In this document: in pieces, positions 17,688-52,400 of the stretch
How positions within the stretch are numbered: the stretch's first letter is position 1
Layout of the letters: every line of letters starts with the position of its first letter
Assembly: GCF_008297975.1 (NCBI RefSeq)
Contig: NZ_VLNY01000009.1
Coordinates: 124,001-188,000, forward strand
Source: Antrihabitans cavernicola
Lineage (GTDB): Bacteria; Actinomycetota; Actinomycetes; Mycobacteriales; Mycobacteriaceae
Reading direction: 5' to 3'
Length of the DNA: 64,000 nucleotides
Position numbers and translations under genes: made by a program
The notes under the pieces: model-generated
What the model was told of the DNA's origin: nothing
What the model saw: only the letters and a program-made list of their open reading frames with translations
Database searches by the model: none

Positions 17688-18629
17688 ATGAAGACATTGA
17701 CCAGAGCACTAGCGACCGCTGCAACGGCGGCCGTTTCGGTGTGCATGGCCGCGGGCATCGCGCCGATCGCCAACGCCGACACCACCAATCCGCCCGACCT
17801 TCCCGGTCTGGCCAAGATGGGGCCGCCTCCGCCCGGCGCCAACGACTGGTCGTGCAAGCCGACGGCCGAGCACCCCGAGCCGATCGTTCTCGTGCACGGC
17901 ACCGGCTCCAACATGCAGCTCGCGTTCCCCGTGATGGCGCCCGCGCTGAAGAAGGCCGGCTACTGCGTGTTCGCCTTGAACTACGGCGGCATTCCGACCT
18001 GGTACAACCCCAACATCATCGTGTGGGGTGTCTCCGACATCCGACAGTCCGCACACGAACTGTCCAACTTCGTCGATGCGGTACTCGCCAAGACCGGCGC
18101 ACGCCAGGTCGACCTGGTCGGCCACTCACAAGGCGGCGTGGTTTCGCGCCAGTACCTGAAGTTCGACGGTGGCGCCGATCCCGCCGACCCGGCCAAGAAC
18201 AAGGTGAAGTCGCTGGTCGCGTTGGGACCTACCAATCACGGCACCACGTTCAACGGGCAGCAGCAGCTCTACTCGGTGCTCGCCCAGACAGGGTTGAGCC
18301 CCGACGTCATCGACTGGGCCATCTTCGGTATCGCCGGCCGTCAGCAGCTGGTCGGTTCACGACTCATCAGCGATCTCAACGCCACCGGCGAAACGGTGCC
18401 CGGTGTCGATTACACGGTGATCGCCGCCAAGGACGACCAGGTGGTCACTCCCCCGCAAGGGTCGTTCCTGCAGTCGAACGCGCCCAACGTGCACAACCTG
18501 TGGGTCCAGGACGGCTGCCCGGGCATAGTGCGCCACAGCGGCCTGCTGCTCCAGCCCCGCCCGATCTACATGACGCTGGTAGCACTCGATCCCTCCTACG
18601 CAAAGAACAATCCGGCCCCCTGCCCGTAG
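17688..18629 (+). CDS. Secreted alpha/beta-hydrolase lipase (Lipase_2-like)
   Basis: A 313-aa exported esterase/lipase. It has a Sec signal peptide (KTLTRALATAATAAVSVCMA core) with a probable cut after ANA near residue 31. The oxyanion region is PIVLVHGTGSNM. The nucleophile elbow GHSQGG puts Ser at about residue 147, AAKDDQVV supplies the likely Asp, and VRHSGLLL near the end supplies the likely His. This order matches actinomycete extracellular triacylglycerol lipases. Start ATG 17688 has a GGGAGA site; the longer upstream frame is rejected because it would bury the signal peptide. A hairpin overlaps its stop codon. Convergent with the mycolyltransferase gene. Confidence 0.88.
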   Translation: MKTLTRALATAATAAVSVCMAAGIAPIANADTTNPPDLPGLAKMGPPPPGANDWSCKPTAEHPEPIVLVHGTGSNMQLAFPVMAPALKKAGYCVFALNYGGIPTWYNPNIIVWGVSDIRQSAHELSNFVDAVLAKTGARQVDLVGHSQGGVVSRQYLKFDGGADPADPAKNKVKSLVALGPTNHGTTFNGQQQLYSVLAQTGLSPDVIDWAIFGIAGRQQLVGSRLISDLNATGETVPGVDYTVIAAKDDQVVTPPQGSFLQSNAPNVHNLWVQDGCPGIVRHSGLLLQPRPIYMTLVALDPSYAKNNPAPCP

Positions 18630-18643
18630 GCAGGAGGCCGGAT
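18610..18643. terminator. Bidirectional terminator overlapping the lipase stop codon
   Basis: A strong stem: ATCCGGCC and CCTGCC on the left pair with GGCAGG and GGCCGGAT on the right, with one mismatch and a CGTA loop that holds part of the lipase TAG. It lies between two convergent genes. On the minus strand it is followed by TTGTTCTTTG, so it should serve the mycolyltransferase gene; for the lipase it is a hairpin without a T-tract. Confidence 0.72.
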
Positions 18644-18665
18644 CGCGTACCGAAATCTTCTGTTT

Positions 18666-19733
18666 CTAGATTCCCAGCGGGCCCGCGATGACAGGCCACG
18701 AGTTCTTCAGGTCGTCTTCCCAGTAACCCCACGAGTGAGTTCCGGTGGGCGGGAAGCTGTAGGTGGCCGGGATGCCGATCTGGTTCAGCTTGTTCTGCAG
18801 GTTGTGGCTGCAGTAGTTGACCGCCGCCTCGATGACGCCGCCCACGATCACCTGGTTGGCCAGTGATGCAGGCGCATTGCCGTTCTGGACGAGCAGATGC
18901 GGGTCGGTCAGGGTCTCGTGCGGGCCGGGCAGGCCGCTACCGCTGGAGACGTAGAGCGCGATACCGCGCAGCTTCTCGGCGTTGACGAGCGGATCGTTTG
19001 CGGCCCACATCGGATCGTTTGGGGCGCCGTACAGGTTGTTGATGTTGCCGCCACCGTAGGTCTCGACGGACAAGCGAACGAATTCCTGACCGATCGGGTC
19101 GCTGATCTGTGCGCAACCGCTGTATGCCGCAACGCTCTTGTACAGCGACGGTGCCGATTCCGCGAGGGCGAGCACAGACGTGCCGGACGTCGAGAGGCCC
19201 GCGATCGAGTTCTTGCCGTTCGCACCGAGCGCCGCGTCCATGATCGGAGGCAGTTCTTCGGTGAGGTAGGTCTTCCACTTGTTCACGCCGAGGACCGGGT
19301 CTGGTGCACGCCAGTCGGCGTAGTAGCTCCATGGGCCGCCGATCGGGGCGACGACGTTGATGTTCTTGTCCGCAAGGAACTGCAGCGCGTTGGTGCGGAG
19401 CTGCCACGACGCGTCGTCGACGCCACCGCCACCGCCGTTGAGGAGGTAGAGGGACGGACGGGGCACGCTGGTGTCGTGCGGACGCTGGATCTGCACCGGA
19501 TACGTCTTGTTCATCGCGGCCGAGTGCACGTAGATGGTCAGGTTCTGCGCACCGTTGGACTCGACCTTCTCGATGTACGAGCCATCGGCGGACTTGACCG
19601 TATTCAGCAGGTTTCCGGCGGCGACAGGGTCGGCCGATGCTGTGCCGACGCCCACGAGAGGAAGCAACGTCAGCGCGGCGCCCACCATTAAGAGCTTTGC
19701 AGCTATCGACGATGGTCGGAACGGTCCTCGCAT
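18666..19733 (-). CDS. Secreted antigen-85-like mycolyltransferase / esterase
   Basis: A 355-aa exported protein of the Ag85/corynomycolyltransferase esterase family, which transfers mycolic acids between trehalose mycolates and arabinogalactan in the envelope. The signal peptide has a hydrophobic core around LLMVGAALTLLPLVGVG with cleavage near ASA. The fold is marked by PSLYLLNGGGGGVDDASWQL and NVVAPIGGPWSYYADW. The nucleophile motif is AGLSTSGTSVLALA (Ser about 181) and FPPTGTHSWGYW carries His about 333. The usual GLSMAxSS reads GLSTSGTS here. ATG 19733 is chosen over a GTG four codons upstream because AGGTGGA overlaps that GTG. This gene is strong evidence for a mycolic-acid-containing host. 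Confidence 0.9.
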   Translation of the reverse strand: MRGPFRPSSIAAKLLMVGAALTLLPLVGVGTASADPVAAGNLLNTVKSADGSYIEKVESNGAQNLTIYVHSAAMNKTYPVQIQRPHDTSVPRPSLYLLNGGGGGVDDASWQLRTNALQFLADKNINVVAPIGGPWSYYADWRAPDPVLGVNKWKTYLTEELPPIMDAALGANGKNSIAGLSTSGTSVLALAESAPSLYKSVAAYSGCAQISDPIGQEFVRLSVETYGGGNINNLYGAPNDPMWAANDPLVNAEKLRGIALYVSSGSGLPGPHETLTDPHLLVQNGNAPASLANQVIVGGVIEAAVNYCSHNLQNKLNQIGIPATYSFPPTGTHSWGYWEDDLKNSWPVIAGPLGI

Positions 19734-20075
19734 CAGTAAGTCCACCTAACTTCGGGTTTGCTGGTCAGATTCGGGCTACGGGGATAGTAGCGGTCTCCGG
19801 ACCGGGTCCTTTCAATTGATCGGCAATCGATCATGGCTTGTTACCCGACCGAAGCAATTCGTCGATACCTGACCAGCCGTTTCCTTTCCATATGTCGGGT
19901 TCCGAAACGTCGATGCGCCCGGCGACGATGTCCGAGTGGGGATTCGGCGCCGACGCGCGCCCTCACACCGTTTCATCAGGGGGTCCGGATAAGATTCCTC
20001 TGCTCAGCACATACGTCGAAGTAGGAGGTGGGCGAGCTGCATCCCAGAGCGCACGCCAACCGAAAGGCGAACGTC
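19734..20075. other. Divergent intergenic region between mycolyltransferase and NRPS1
   Basis: About 340 bases, visibly less GC-rich than the flanks, expected to carry divergent promoters. It contains the inverted repeat at 19817-19833 and a very strong AGGAGGTG ribosome-binding-like sequence at 20023-20030. A 63-codon frame (19833-20024) ends right at this site but has no ribosome binding site and odd composition, so it is not called. No confident -10/-35 pair. Confidence 0.5.
19817..19833. promoter_or_regulatory. Inverted repeat upstream of NRPS1
   Basis: TGATCG-GCAAT-CGATCA, perfect 6-nt arms with a 5-nt spacer, in the divergent region between the mycolyltransferase and NRPS1 genes. A candidate operator for either gene. 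No regulator gene is adjacent. Confidence 0.35.
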
Positions 20076-29084
<9,009 letters not shown>

Positions 29085-29088
29085 GAAG

Positions 29089-30360
29089 TTACAGGGCAAC
29101 GCAACGATCGTCGGGCGCCGCCACAGGCCTGCCACGCCGAGCCGCCGTGACAGCCCACAGTTCGTTGTCCGTGCGCGTTCCGTCGTGCTGGAAACGTATT
29201 AACAATCCCTCGTTGTGCATGCCGAGGTTGCTCGCGAGCTCCCGCTCGGGCGCACCACCCGCTGGGACCGCGATCCACAGGCGCTCGCAACCGACCTCGA
29301 AGGCGTAGTCGACCAGCAGCTCGGCGGCCGCCGTCCTGATCTGCGATTCGGCCGAACAGGACACGATCGAGAATCCGAGTTCGGCGGCACAGTTGTGGAT
29401 CTGCCGCAGCCAGCATTCCCCGACCAACACGCCGTCGAGTTCGATGGCGAACGGGAGTTCGGCATCGGCATGCGGGGGCAGTATCTCGCGCAACACCGAC
29501 AGATCGGCTTTGCGGCGATCACGGAGCGTGACCTGACCCGGCGTCACGGTTTTCGGTCCGAGCGCAACATGCGGCGGATGCTGCAAGCTCCGCACCAATG
29601 CTTGCGTGGTCATGGCGGACGACATCCTTGCGCCGTACACGGTCGCCAGGATTCGCTGTGCGGTTCGCACCCGCTCGGGCTTCGCCGCACCTGCCGGCGC
29701 GGCGACAGCGGCCGGCCTGCGTCGTTCGATCACCTGCCGAGCGAAGCCGCCTGCAGGAATGTCGGCCCGGGTGAACGTCCACAGGTTGTAGGTCTTGCGC
29801 ATGCCGCCGGCGTCGAAGAACGAGTCCATGGTCGCGTCGAGGTGCATACCCATGAATTCGCATACGCGATTGACACGAACGTTTTCGACGCCAGTTCCGG
29901 CCGTGATCAGTTCCAGGCCCATCGTGTCGAAGGCGAAGTCGATCATCATCGCGCCTGCGAGCATGGCGACACCGCCACCTGCGAGCTCGCCGTCGATCCA
30001 GATACTCAGTTCCGCCGACGGCAAGCCCGGCTCGACCCACGCAATCGCGCATCGACCGGCAAACCGACCGTCGACTTCGAGAACGAACGGCACCGTGCGC
30101 CCTTCGCGTTGCTGCCGCCGTAGCGCTACACAGGTCCGGACCCACTGCTCGAAGGTGTGGCGCTGGTCCCAGCTCAACGTCGATGTCGGCGCGAACGGCT
30201 CGTCCAATTCACGATCGCGAATGCTGATTCGACGCCATTCGGCGGCATCCGATACTCGCGGTCGACGCAATACAAGCGTGCGACCGTTGATTTTCTGCGG
30301 GCCTATTTTCGTCGTTTTCGAAATGATCTTGATTCTGGACAACGTGTCGTGCGGTGCCAT
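29089..30360 (-). CDS. Double-GNAT acetyltransferase (paralogue 1)
   Basis: A 423-aa protein with two GNAT-like domains. The N-terminal domain, about residues 22-190, is RimJ/RimL-like: INGRTLVLRRPRVSDAAEW, VPFVLEVDGRFAGRCAIAWV and TAGTGVENVRVNRVCEFMGM. A linker of roughly 70 residues follows. The C-terminal domain, about 255-410, has LPFAIELDGVLVGECWLRQI and RTAAAELLVDYAFEVGCERL, the acetyl-CoA-binding helix region. It closely parallels the next upstream gene over its whole length. The start is chosen at 30360 because the N-terminus then matches the paralogue residue for residue up to the LRxPR motif; ATGs at 30381 and 30387 are alternatives. It is co-directional with NRPS2 and NRPS3. N-acylation of the peptide or of a monomer (for example an amine side chain) is the likely job, inferred from context only. 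Confidence 0.78.
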   Translation of the reverse strand: MAPHDTLSRIKIISKTTKIGPQKINGRTLVLRRPRVSDAAEWRRISIRDRELDEPFAPTSTLSWDQRHTFEQWVRTCVALRRQQREGRTVPFVLEVDGRFAGRCAIAWVEPGLPSAELSIWIDGELAGGGVAMLAGAMMIDFAFDTMGLELITAGTGVENVRVNRVCEFMGMHLDATMDSFFDAGGMRKTYNLWTFTRADIPAGGFARQVIERRRPAAVAAPAGAAKPERVRTAQRILATVYGARMSSAMTTQALVRSLQHPPHVALGPKTVTPGQVTLRDRRKADLSVLREILPPHADAELPFAIELDGVLVGECWLRQIHNCAAELGFSIVSCSAESQIRTAAAELLVDYAFEVGCERLWIAVPAGGAPERELASNLGMHNEGLLIRFQHDGTRTDNELWAVTAARRGRPVAAPDDRCVAL

Positions 30361-30501
30361 ATCTCTCGCCAATCTCGTCATGCACATACTCGGCGGAGCG
30401 GGCCCGGCACGATCTGTTGCACTGCTGGTCAGGACGTTCGAATACCCGTCGAGCAGTACAAGTCGGGCTTTCGAGACACGAGGATGTTAACACCGACAAA
30501 A

Positions 30502-30515
30502 CGGATTGAAATCCG
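30502..30515. promoter_or_regulatory. Palindrome in the low-GC gap upstream of the first double-GNAT gene
   Basis: CGGATT-GA-AATCCG, perfect 6-nt arms. It lies in a 209-nt, clearly AT-richer gap between the two GNAT genes, where a separate promoter for the distal gene could sit. Operator function is speculative. Confidence 0.3.
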
Positions 30516-30569
30516 ACTATTGAATGACACTGAACGGTTTGTAATTGATTAGCCAGAAAAGCTAATGGG

Positions 30570-31814
30570 CTACTGGCCGGTAATATTCGGCGTTATTGCC
30601 CACAGTTCGTGGTCTTTACGGACACCACCGACCGGACGAAATTGCGTGAGCGTCCCCTCGTTCGTCAGACCGAGCTGTTCGGCAAGATTTCTCGTATCGT
30701 CGTCCGCGACAAGTACCGGGATCCACACCCGCTCGCAACCGACTTCGAATGCGTAGTTCAACATCAACTCTGCTGCAGCGGTCGTCAGTTCCGGTGTGGC
30801 GGTTCGTGGGTCGACGACGACGCCCAACTCCGCAGTCAGGTTGTAGATCTGCCGCAGCCACGCTTGGCCGACGAGCGTGCCGTTCAGATCGATGGCGAAC
30901 GGTAGCTCCGGATCGACCTCGACCCCGCGCATCCACTCGGCGATCGGTGCCGCATCGGACTTTCGACGGCTACGCAACGTCACCACGCCTGCCGCAACGG
31001 TTTTCGGTCCACGATTCACGGTGGGAGCACGTCGGACCCGCTGCAACTGTTGCTGCACAGTCGAGACGACCGCGTACTTGGCTGCATAAGCGCCGATCTT
31101 GATCGATGCCGGAACCCGTGACCCCCAAGCTTTGTCGGTACTCGAGTCCTGAGCCTGGGCCGAGTGGGGTCGAGCACGCTCCACCGCGCGAGCCGCAAAG
31201 CCGCCGTCCGGAATGTCGTCGGTGGTCAGGGTGTACCAGTTGTACGCCTTACGTCGCCCACCCGCGTCGAAGAACGACGCCATCGTCGCTTCCGGGTGCA
31301 TACCCAGCGCGAGTGCGAGAGCATTGCCCGCTTTGTTCTCGGTAGCCGTCGATCCCGTGACAACCGGAAGGCCCAACGTGGTGAACGCGTAATCCGCGAT
31401 CAACCCGGTGACGACGGTCGACAGCCCACCGCGCACCACGGTCGTATCCAGCCAGAGGGCGAGTTCCGCACTGCCGGAACCCACTTCGGCCCACGTGAGC
31501 GCACTTTCACCGGCAAATCGCCCGTCGATCTCGACGGCGAACGGCACTCGTCGACCTTCACGTTGCGCACGTTTGAGCATCATGTAATTGCGCGCCCAGT
31601 GGTCGTGATTGTGCCGCTCGTCCCAGTCCAGCGTCGACGTCGGCGCGGCAGCCTCGTTGAACTCGCGGTCTCGCAGCCGAATTCGACGCCAGTCGGCGCC
31701 ATCGGATATCCGAGGCGGCCGCAGCAACACGGTCCGGCCGTTCACATCGACAGGGCCGAGCGTGGTGTTCTTTGCGATCAGTCCGAGCAGCGGAGACTTC
31801 GCGGAACGGCGCAT
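30570..31814 (-). CDS. Double-GNAT acetyltransferase (paralogue 2)
   Basis: A 414-aa paralogue of the neighbouring double-GNAT protein. N-terminal domain: VNGRTVLLRPPRISDGADW, VPFAVEIDGRFAGESALTWA and ATENKAGNALALALGMHPEA. C-terminal domain: LPFAIDLNGTLVGQAWLRQI and TTAAAELMLNYAFEVGCERV, then LAEQLGLTNEGTL. Start ATG 31814 is 14 nt behind the NRPS2 stop codon, strongly suggesting cotranscription; a longer TTG-initiated frame would overlap NRPS2. Two such tandem proteins next to an NRPS suggest tailoring acetylation or acylation. The two halves of each protein may be one active and one structural GNAT unit; residues alone do not decide this. Confidence 0.78.
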   Translation of the reverse strand: MRRSAKSPLLGLIAKNTTLGPVDVNGRTVLLRPPRISDGADWRRIRLRDREFNEAAAPTSTLDWDERHNHDHWARNYMMLKRAQREGRRVPFAVEIDGRFAGESALTWAEVGSGSAELALWLDTTVVRGGLSTVVTGLIADYAFTTLGLPVVTGSTATENKAGNALALALGMHPEATMASFFDAGGRRKAYNWYTLTTDDIPDGGFAARAVERARPHSAQAQDSSTDKAWGSRVPASIKIGAYAAKYAVVSTVQQQLQRVRRAPTVNRGPKTVAAGVVTLRSRRKSDAAPIAEWMRGVEVDPELPFAIDLNGTLVGQAWLRQIYNLTAELGVVVDPRTATPELTTAAAELMLNYAFEVGCERVWIPVLVADDDTRNLAEQLGLTNEGTLTQFRPVGGVRKDHELWAITPNITGQ

Positions 31815-31828
31815 GCGTTGCCCAATCT

Positions 31829-48447
<16,619 letters not shown>

Positions 48448-48451
<4 letters not shown>

Positions 48452-48492
48452 CGACCACACCGGCGGAACTTACGGGCATGAAGAGACAGCAT
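48448..48492 (-). CDS. 14-residue leader ORF coupled to NRPS2
   Basis: A tiny open frame encoding MLSLHARKFRRCGR. It has a good GAAAGGTGA ribosome binding site 9 nt before its ATG, and its TGA overlaps the NRPS2 ATG (ATGA). NRPS2 itself has only a poor ribosome binding site, so translation of the 16.6-kb gene may depend on ribosomes finishing this leader. Small Arg/Cys-containing leader ORFs are known regulators of translation in mycobacteria; that this one senses anything is speculation. It is too short for normal gene finders. Confidence 0.5.
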
Positions 48493-48597
48493 CGAGTTGA
48501 TTCACCTTTCGTGACCACACAGATCTGGGCGCAAACCGGCGACTGTAAACCTCTTAAAGGCTACATATCGGGGTTCGCGTGGGTGTTCGCTTGGTCC

Positions 48598-49467
48598 TCA
48601 CTCCAGCGCGAGCAGCCCGTCGGCCATATCCGTCCACACGGTTCGACCCTCCGACCAGCGGTCCACAACCGCCTGATCTGCGGTTCCGTCGGTGAGCACA
48701 ACCACTTCCAGGTCCTCCAGACCATCGGGATCGGCCGCGGCCAACGCGCCGTGTGGCAGGAAGGCGTGGGTCACCCATTCGTCGGCCAGCAGATCCGAGA
48801 GCCCGGCGCCGTCGTCTCCGATGACCGAAACCGCACCCGTCGTCGACGCGAGCACGAACTCGATCAGAGCACCGGGGCCGGCCGGTGGGCCGACCAGCAG
48901 GGTCCGCGATTCGTAGGTGACCGCGAACTTCTCCCGTGCCCAGTTTGCGTAGGTCGCGAGATCGCTGTGGCTGATGACGGTCCCCGCAGCGTCCGAGCCG
49001 TCCACCACACAGGCTGGGTGTTCGGCGAGCAGCGGCCGCAAGCGGTCGGCGTACGACACGGGGTGCGCAGGCGCAGCGGACACCGCGTCCACCACGACGG
49101 CCTCGTCGAGAACCGTCCATTCGACGGTGTCCGGCAACCCCGATTGCAGCGCAGCGACGGTGACACCGACCCGTGCACCGGACGCGGTCGACACCGTGGC
49201 GAGCGCGTCCTTCGACCGGGTGGGGTCGATCTGCAGGAACGCCGCGCCCGTCTTGGCAATCGCCCACAGCGCGGTGACGGAGTCGATGGAGCGCGGCATC
49301 GCGACCGCCACCACGTCTTCCGGACCGAAGCCACGGTCGATCAGTACGCGCGCCAGCCGTGACGAGTCCTCGTCGAGTTCCTGATACGAGATCTCCCGAC
49401 CGTCGAAGGACAGCGCGGGCGCCTCCGGATCCTCTTCCACGACGTCCGCGAGAATGCGCGGCAGGGT
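48598..49467 (-). other. A*: truncated, degenerate adenylation domain at the NRPS3 C-terminus
   Basis: The last roughly 290 residues are an A-domain N-terminal half, homologous to the A* of NRPS2. Framework kept: [75 protein letters not shown]. The ATP loop is replaced by VDGSDAAGT, the substrate Asp region by [12 protein letters not shown], and everything after the A5 region is missing. Net acidic character ([24 protein letters not shown]). It shares with the NRPS2 A* the EDPEAPA and EWVTH signatures, so the two form a distinct family rather than independent accidents. Confidence 0.85.
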
Positions 49468-52400
49468 CTGCGAGGTCAGCTGAGCACTCGCATCGACAGC
49501 CGCCGTTGCGGTCGTCGAATCGGCCAGGATGGCATCTCGCTCGGCCTTGTCGATGATCTCGACATTCCCGACCAGCCCGTCCGGGTCGGCCACCAACTCG
49601 TCGAGCACCAGCATCAACCTGGTCGCCAAGGTGTCGACTTCGTCCCTCGTGAACCTGCTGCCCTGGTACTTCAAGGTCAGTTCGACGGTGGTGTCCGCGG
49701 TGACCAGCAGCGTCAGCGGGTAGTGCGTCGCATCGCTGACACCCACACCGGTGACGGTCATCCCGTCGATCGAACTCGCCTGCGTGAGCGCGGTCTTGTC
49801 GATCGGGTAGGACTCGAAGACCATCAGCGTGTCGAACAGGACGCCGACACCCGCCGCGCGCTGGATGTCCGGCAGCCCCACGTAGTGGTGATCGAGCAGA
49901 TCGGCCTGCTCACCCTGAACGCGTTGCAGCAGATCGGTGATCGTCACCTTCTCGTCGAGCTGCACCCGGATCGGGATCGTGTTGATGAACAACCCCACCA
50001 TCGACTCCACACCGGTCAGCTCCGCCGGACGACCGGACACCGTCGCACCGAAGACCACGTCTTCGCGACCGGTCATGCGGCCCAACAGAATTGCCCATGC
50101 GGTCTGCACCAGCGTGTTGACGGTGACGCCGACCGAGGCACCGAGAGCACCGAGCTTTGCCGTCTTCTCCTCCGACAGTTCGGTGACGACCTTGCCGATC
50201 TCGACGTACGTCTCCGTACCGCGGGCAGGAGCGGCGAGCAGCGTCGGCTCGGCGACACCGCCGAGCGCGGTTGCCCAGGCCTGCAACGACGCCTGTTCGT
50301 CACGCGCGGCGAGCCAGGCGAGGAAGTTGCGGTACGGCGCGACCCGAGGCAATGCCGTCGCGTCACCGCGGGTTGCGTAGAGCATCAGCAGATCCCGCAT
50401 CAGCAACGGCATCGACCAGCCGTCGAGAACGATGTGATGGCTGGTGATCGCGAGGTGATACATCTGCGCCTCGGTGCGCACCAACGTGAACCGCATCAGC
50501 GGCGCGGCGGACATGTCGAAGTGCGATGCCTGATCCTGTGCGAGCAGACGACGCAGTTCCGGCATCCGATCGTCGTCGTCGAGACCCGTGAGATCCAGCT
50601 CGCGCCACGGCAATTCGACGTGGTCGAGCACCACCTGCAGCGACTCACCGCTCTCGTCGGTGACGAAGGCACTGCGCAGGTTCGGGTAGCGGTCGACGAT
50701 GCCCTGCGCGGCAGCCCGCAACCGTACGGGGTCGACGGCTCCTTGCAGGTCCAAGACCGCCTGCATCGTGTAGACGTCGACCGTCGCCGCGGTCATCATG
50801 GCGTGGAACAGCAGACCCGCCTGCAACGGCGACAGGGGCCAGATGTCGGCGAGGCTCGGGTACGTGCCTTCCCATACCTCGATGTCGCGTTGCCCGACCC
50901 GGACCAGCGGCACGTCCGACGGCGTCAAACCGCCGGCCTCGGTCGTCGCCGCATGCTGTGCGAGGGCCTCGAGCGCCGAGGTCCACAGATCGGCGAACTC
51001 CTGCACGTCCTCGCGGGACAGCAGGCCGGCCGGGTATGCGAAGCCTGCGCCGAGGCGCGGACCGTCGGGTCCGTCGCTGACGATGGCGTTGATGTCGATC
51101 ACGCCGTTCGCGGGCATGTCGGCATCCATGTCCACCGCGAGGTCACCGAGATCACCCGTTGGCGCCCAGCCGATCTCGCGGAACTCGGTCGGTATCTCAC
51201 CCGTCGATGCCCGGCCGAGGTAGTTGAAGCTGATCTGCCCGGACGAGGCGCCGAAGCGATGTGCCGTGTCGTCGTTGAGGTAGCGCAGCAGGCCGTACCC
51301 GATGCCCTTGTCCGGAACCCCGAGCAGTTGTTCCTTGACCGCCTTCACCGCAGCACCTGCCGCCGCGCCGCCGTCGAACGCATCGGTCAGGTCGATCCCG
51401 CCCAGATCGAGGCGAATCGGGTAGGCGCTGGTGAACCAGCCGACCGTCCGCGACAGATCGGCACCGGGAACCACGTCTTCCTCGCGACCGTGCGCCTCTA
51501 GCTTGATGAGCGACGCATCGACGGTTGCCCCACGGTTCGCGCGCCACTTGCTCAATGCCATCGCAAGACCGGTGAGCAGTCCGTCGTTGACACCGCCGCG
51601 GTACAGGCGTGGCACAGCGGTCAGCAGTGCTTGCGTTGCGTCGGTGGACAACTGGACCTGAACCCGCTCCACCGTCGAGAAGGTGTCGATCGCCGGATCG
51701 AAGGCCCTGCTACCGATCAGTGGATCGGTGGTGTCGGTGACGGTGCGCCAGTACAGCAGCTCTGCGACCCGCTCTGTCGAGTTGGCCTCGTCGGCAAGCG
51801 CGTGCGCCCACCTCCGCATCGAGGTGCCGTTGGCGGGAAGCGAGACCGACTGACCGTTGCTGAGCTGACCCCAGGCGACGGCGAAGTCGGGCAACAGGAT
51901 TCGCCACGACACACCGTCGACCACGAAGTGGTGTGCGGCGATGAGCAGGATTCCGGCGCGGTCGTCGGCGAAATCGAACCAGACGAACTGCACCATCGAT
52001 CCGGTGGCGGGATCGAGCCGACCCATTGCGCGGTCGAGCTCGGCTGTAGCCAGCGCCGTGAGGTCGGCCTCGTCGATGCCGGCCTCGACGCGAACGTGCG
52101 CAAGCGCGGCGTCGATGTCGACGGAGCCGAGTGGACGGGCCTCGAAGTGCCAGTCGCCGTCGACTCTCGTCAATTGCGAACGCAACACATCGTGGTGATC
52201 GAACACCGCGGCGATGGTGGCGACCAGGGTCGCACTGTCGATGCCGCTCGGCAGCGCAACGGCGAACGACTGGGAGAAGCGGTCGAAGGAGCCACCGGCA
52301 GCCAGCGTCGACACCATGATCGGCGTCAGCGGGATTTCGCCGACGCCACCGCCGTCGAGCTCCACCAGAGTGGTCGGCTCATCGGTCGAATCGTTGCGTG

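Noticed and set aside
19833-20024. A 63-codon frame just before NRPS1, rich in Arg and Cys
   Set aside because: No ribosome binding site and no family resemblance. Its stop falls by chance in the AGGAGG sequence. Kept only as a remark.
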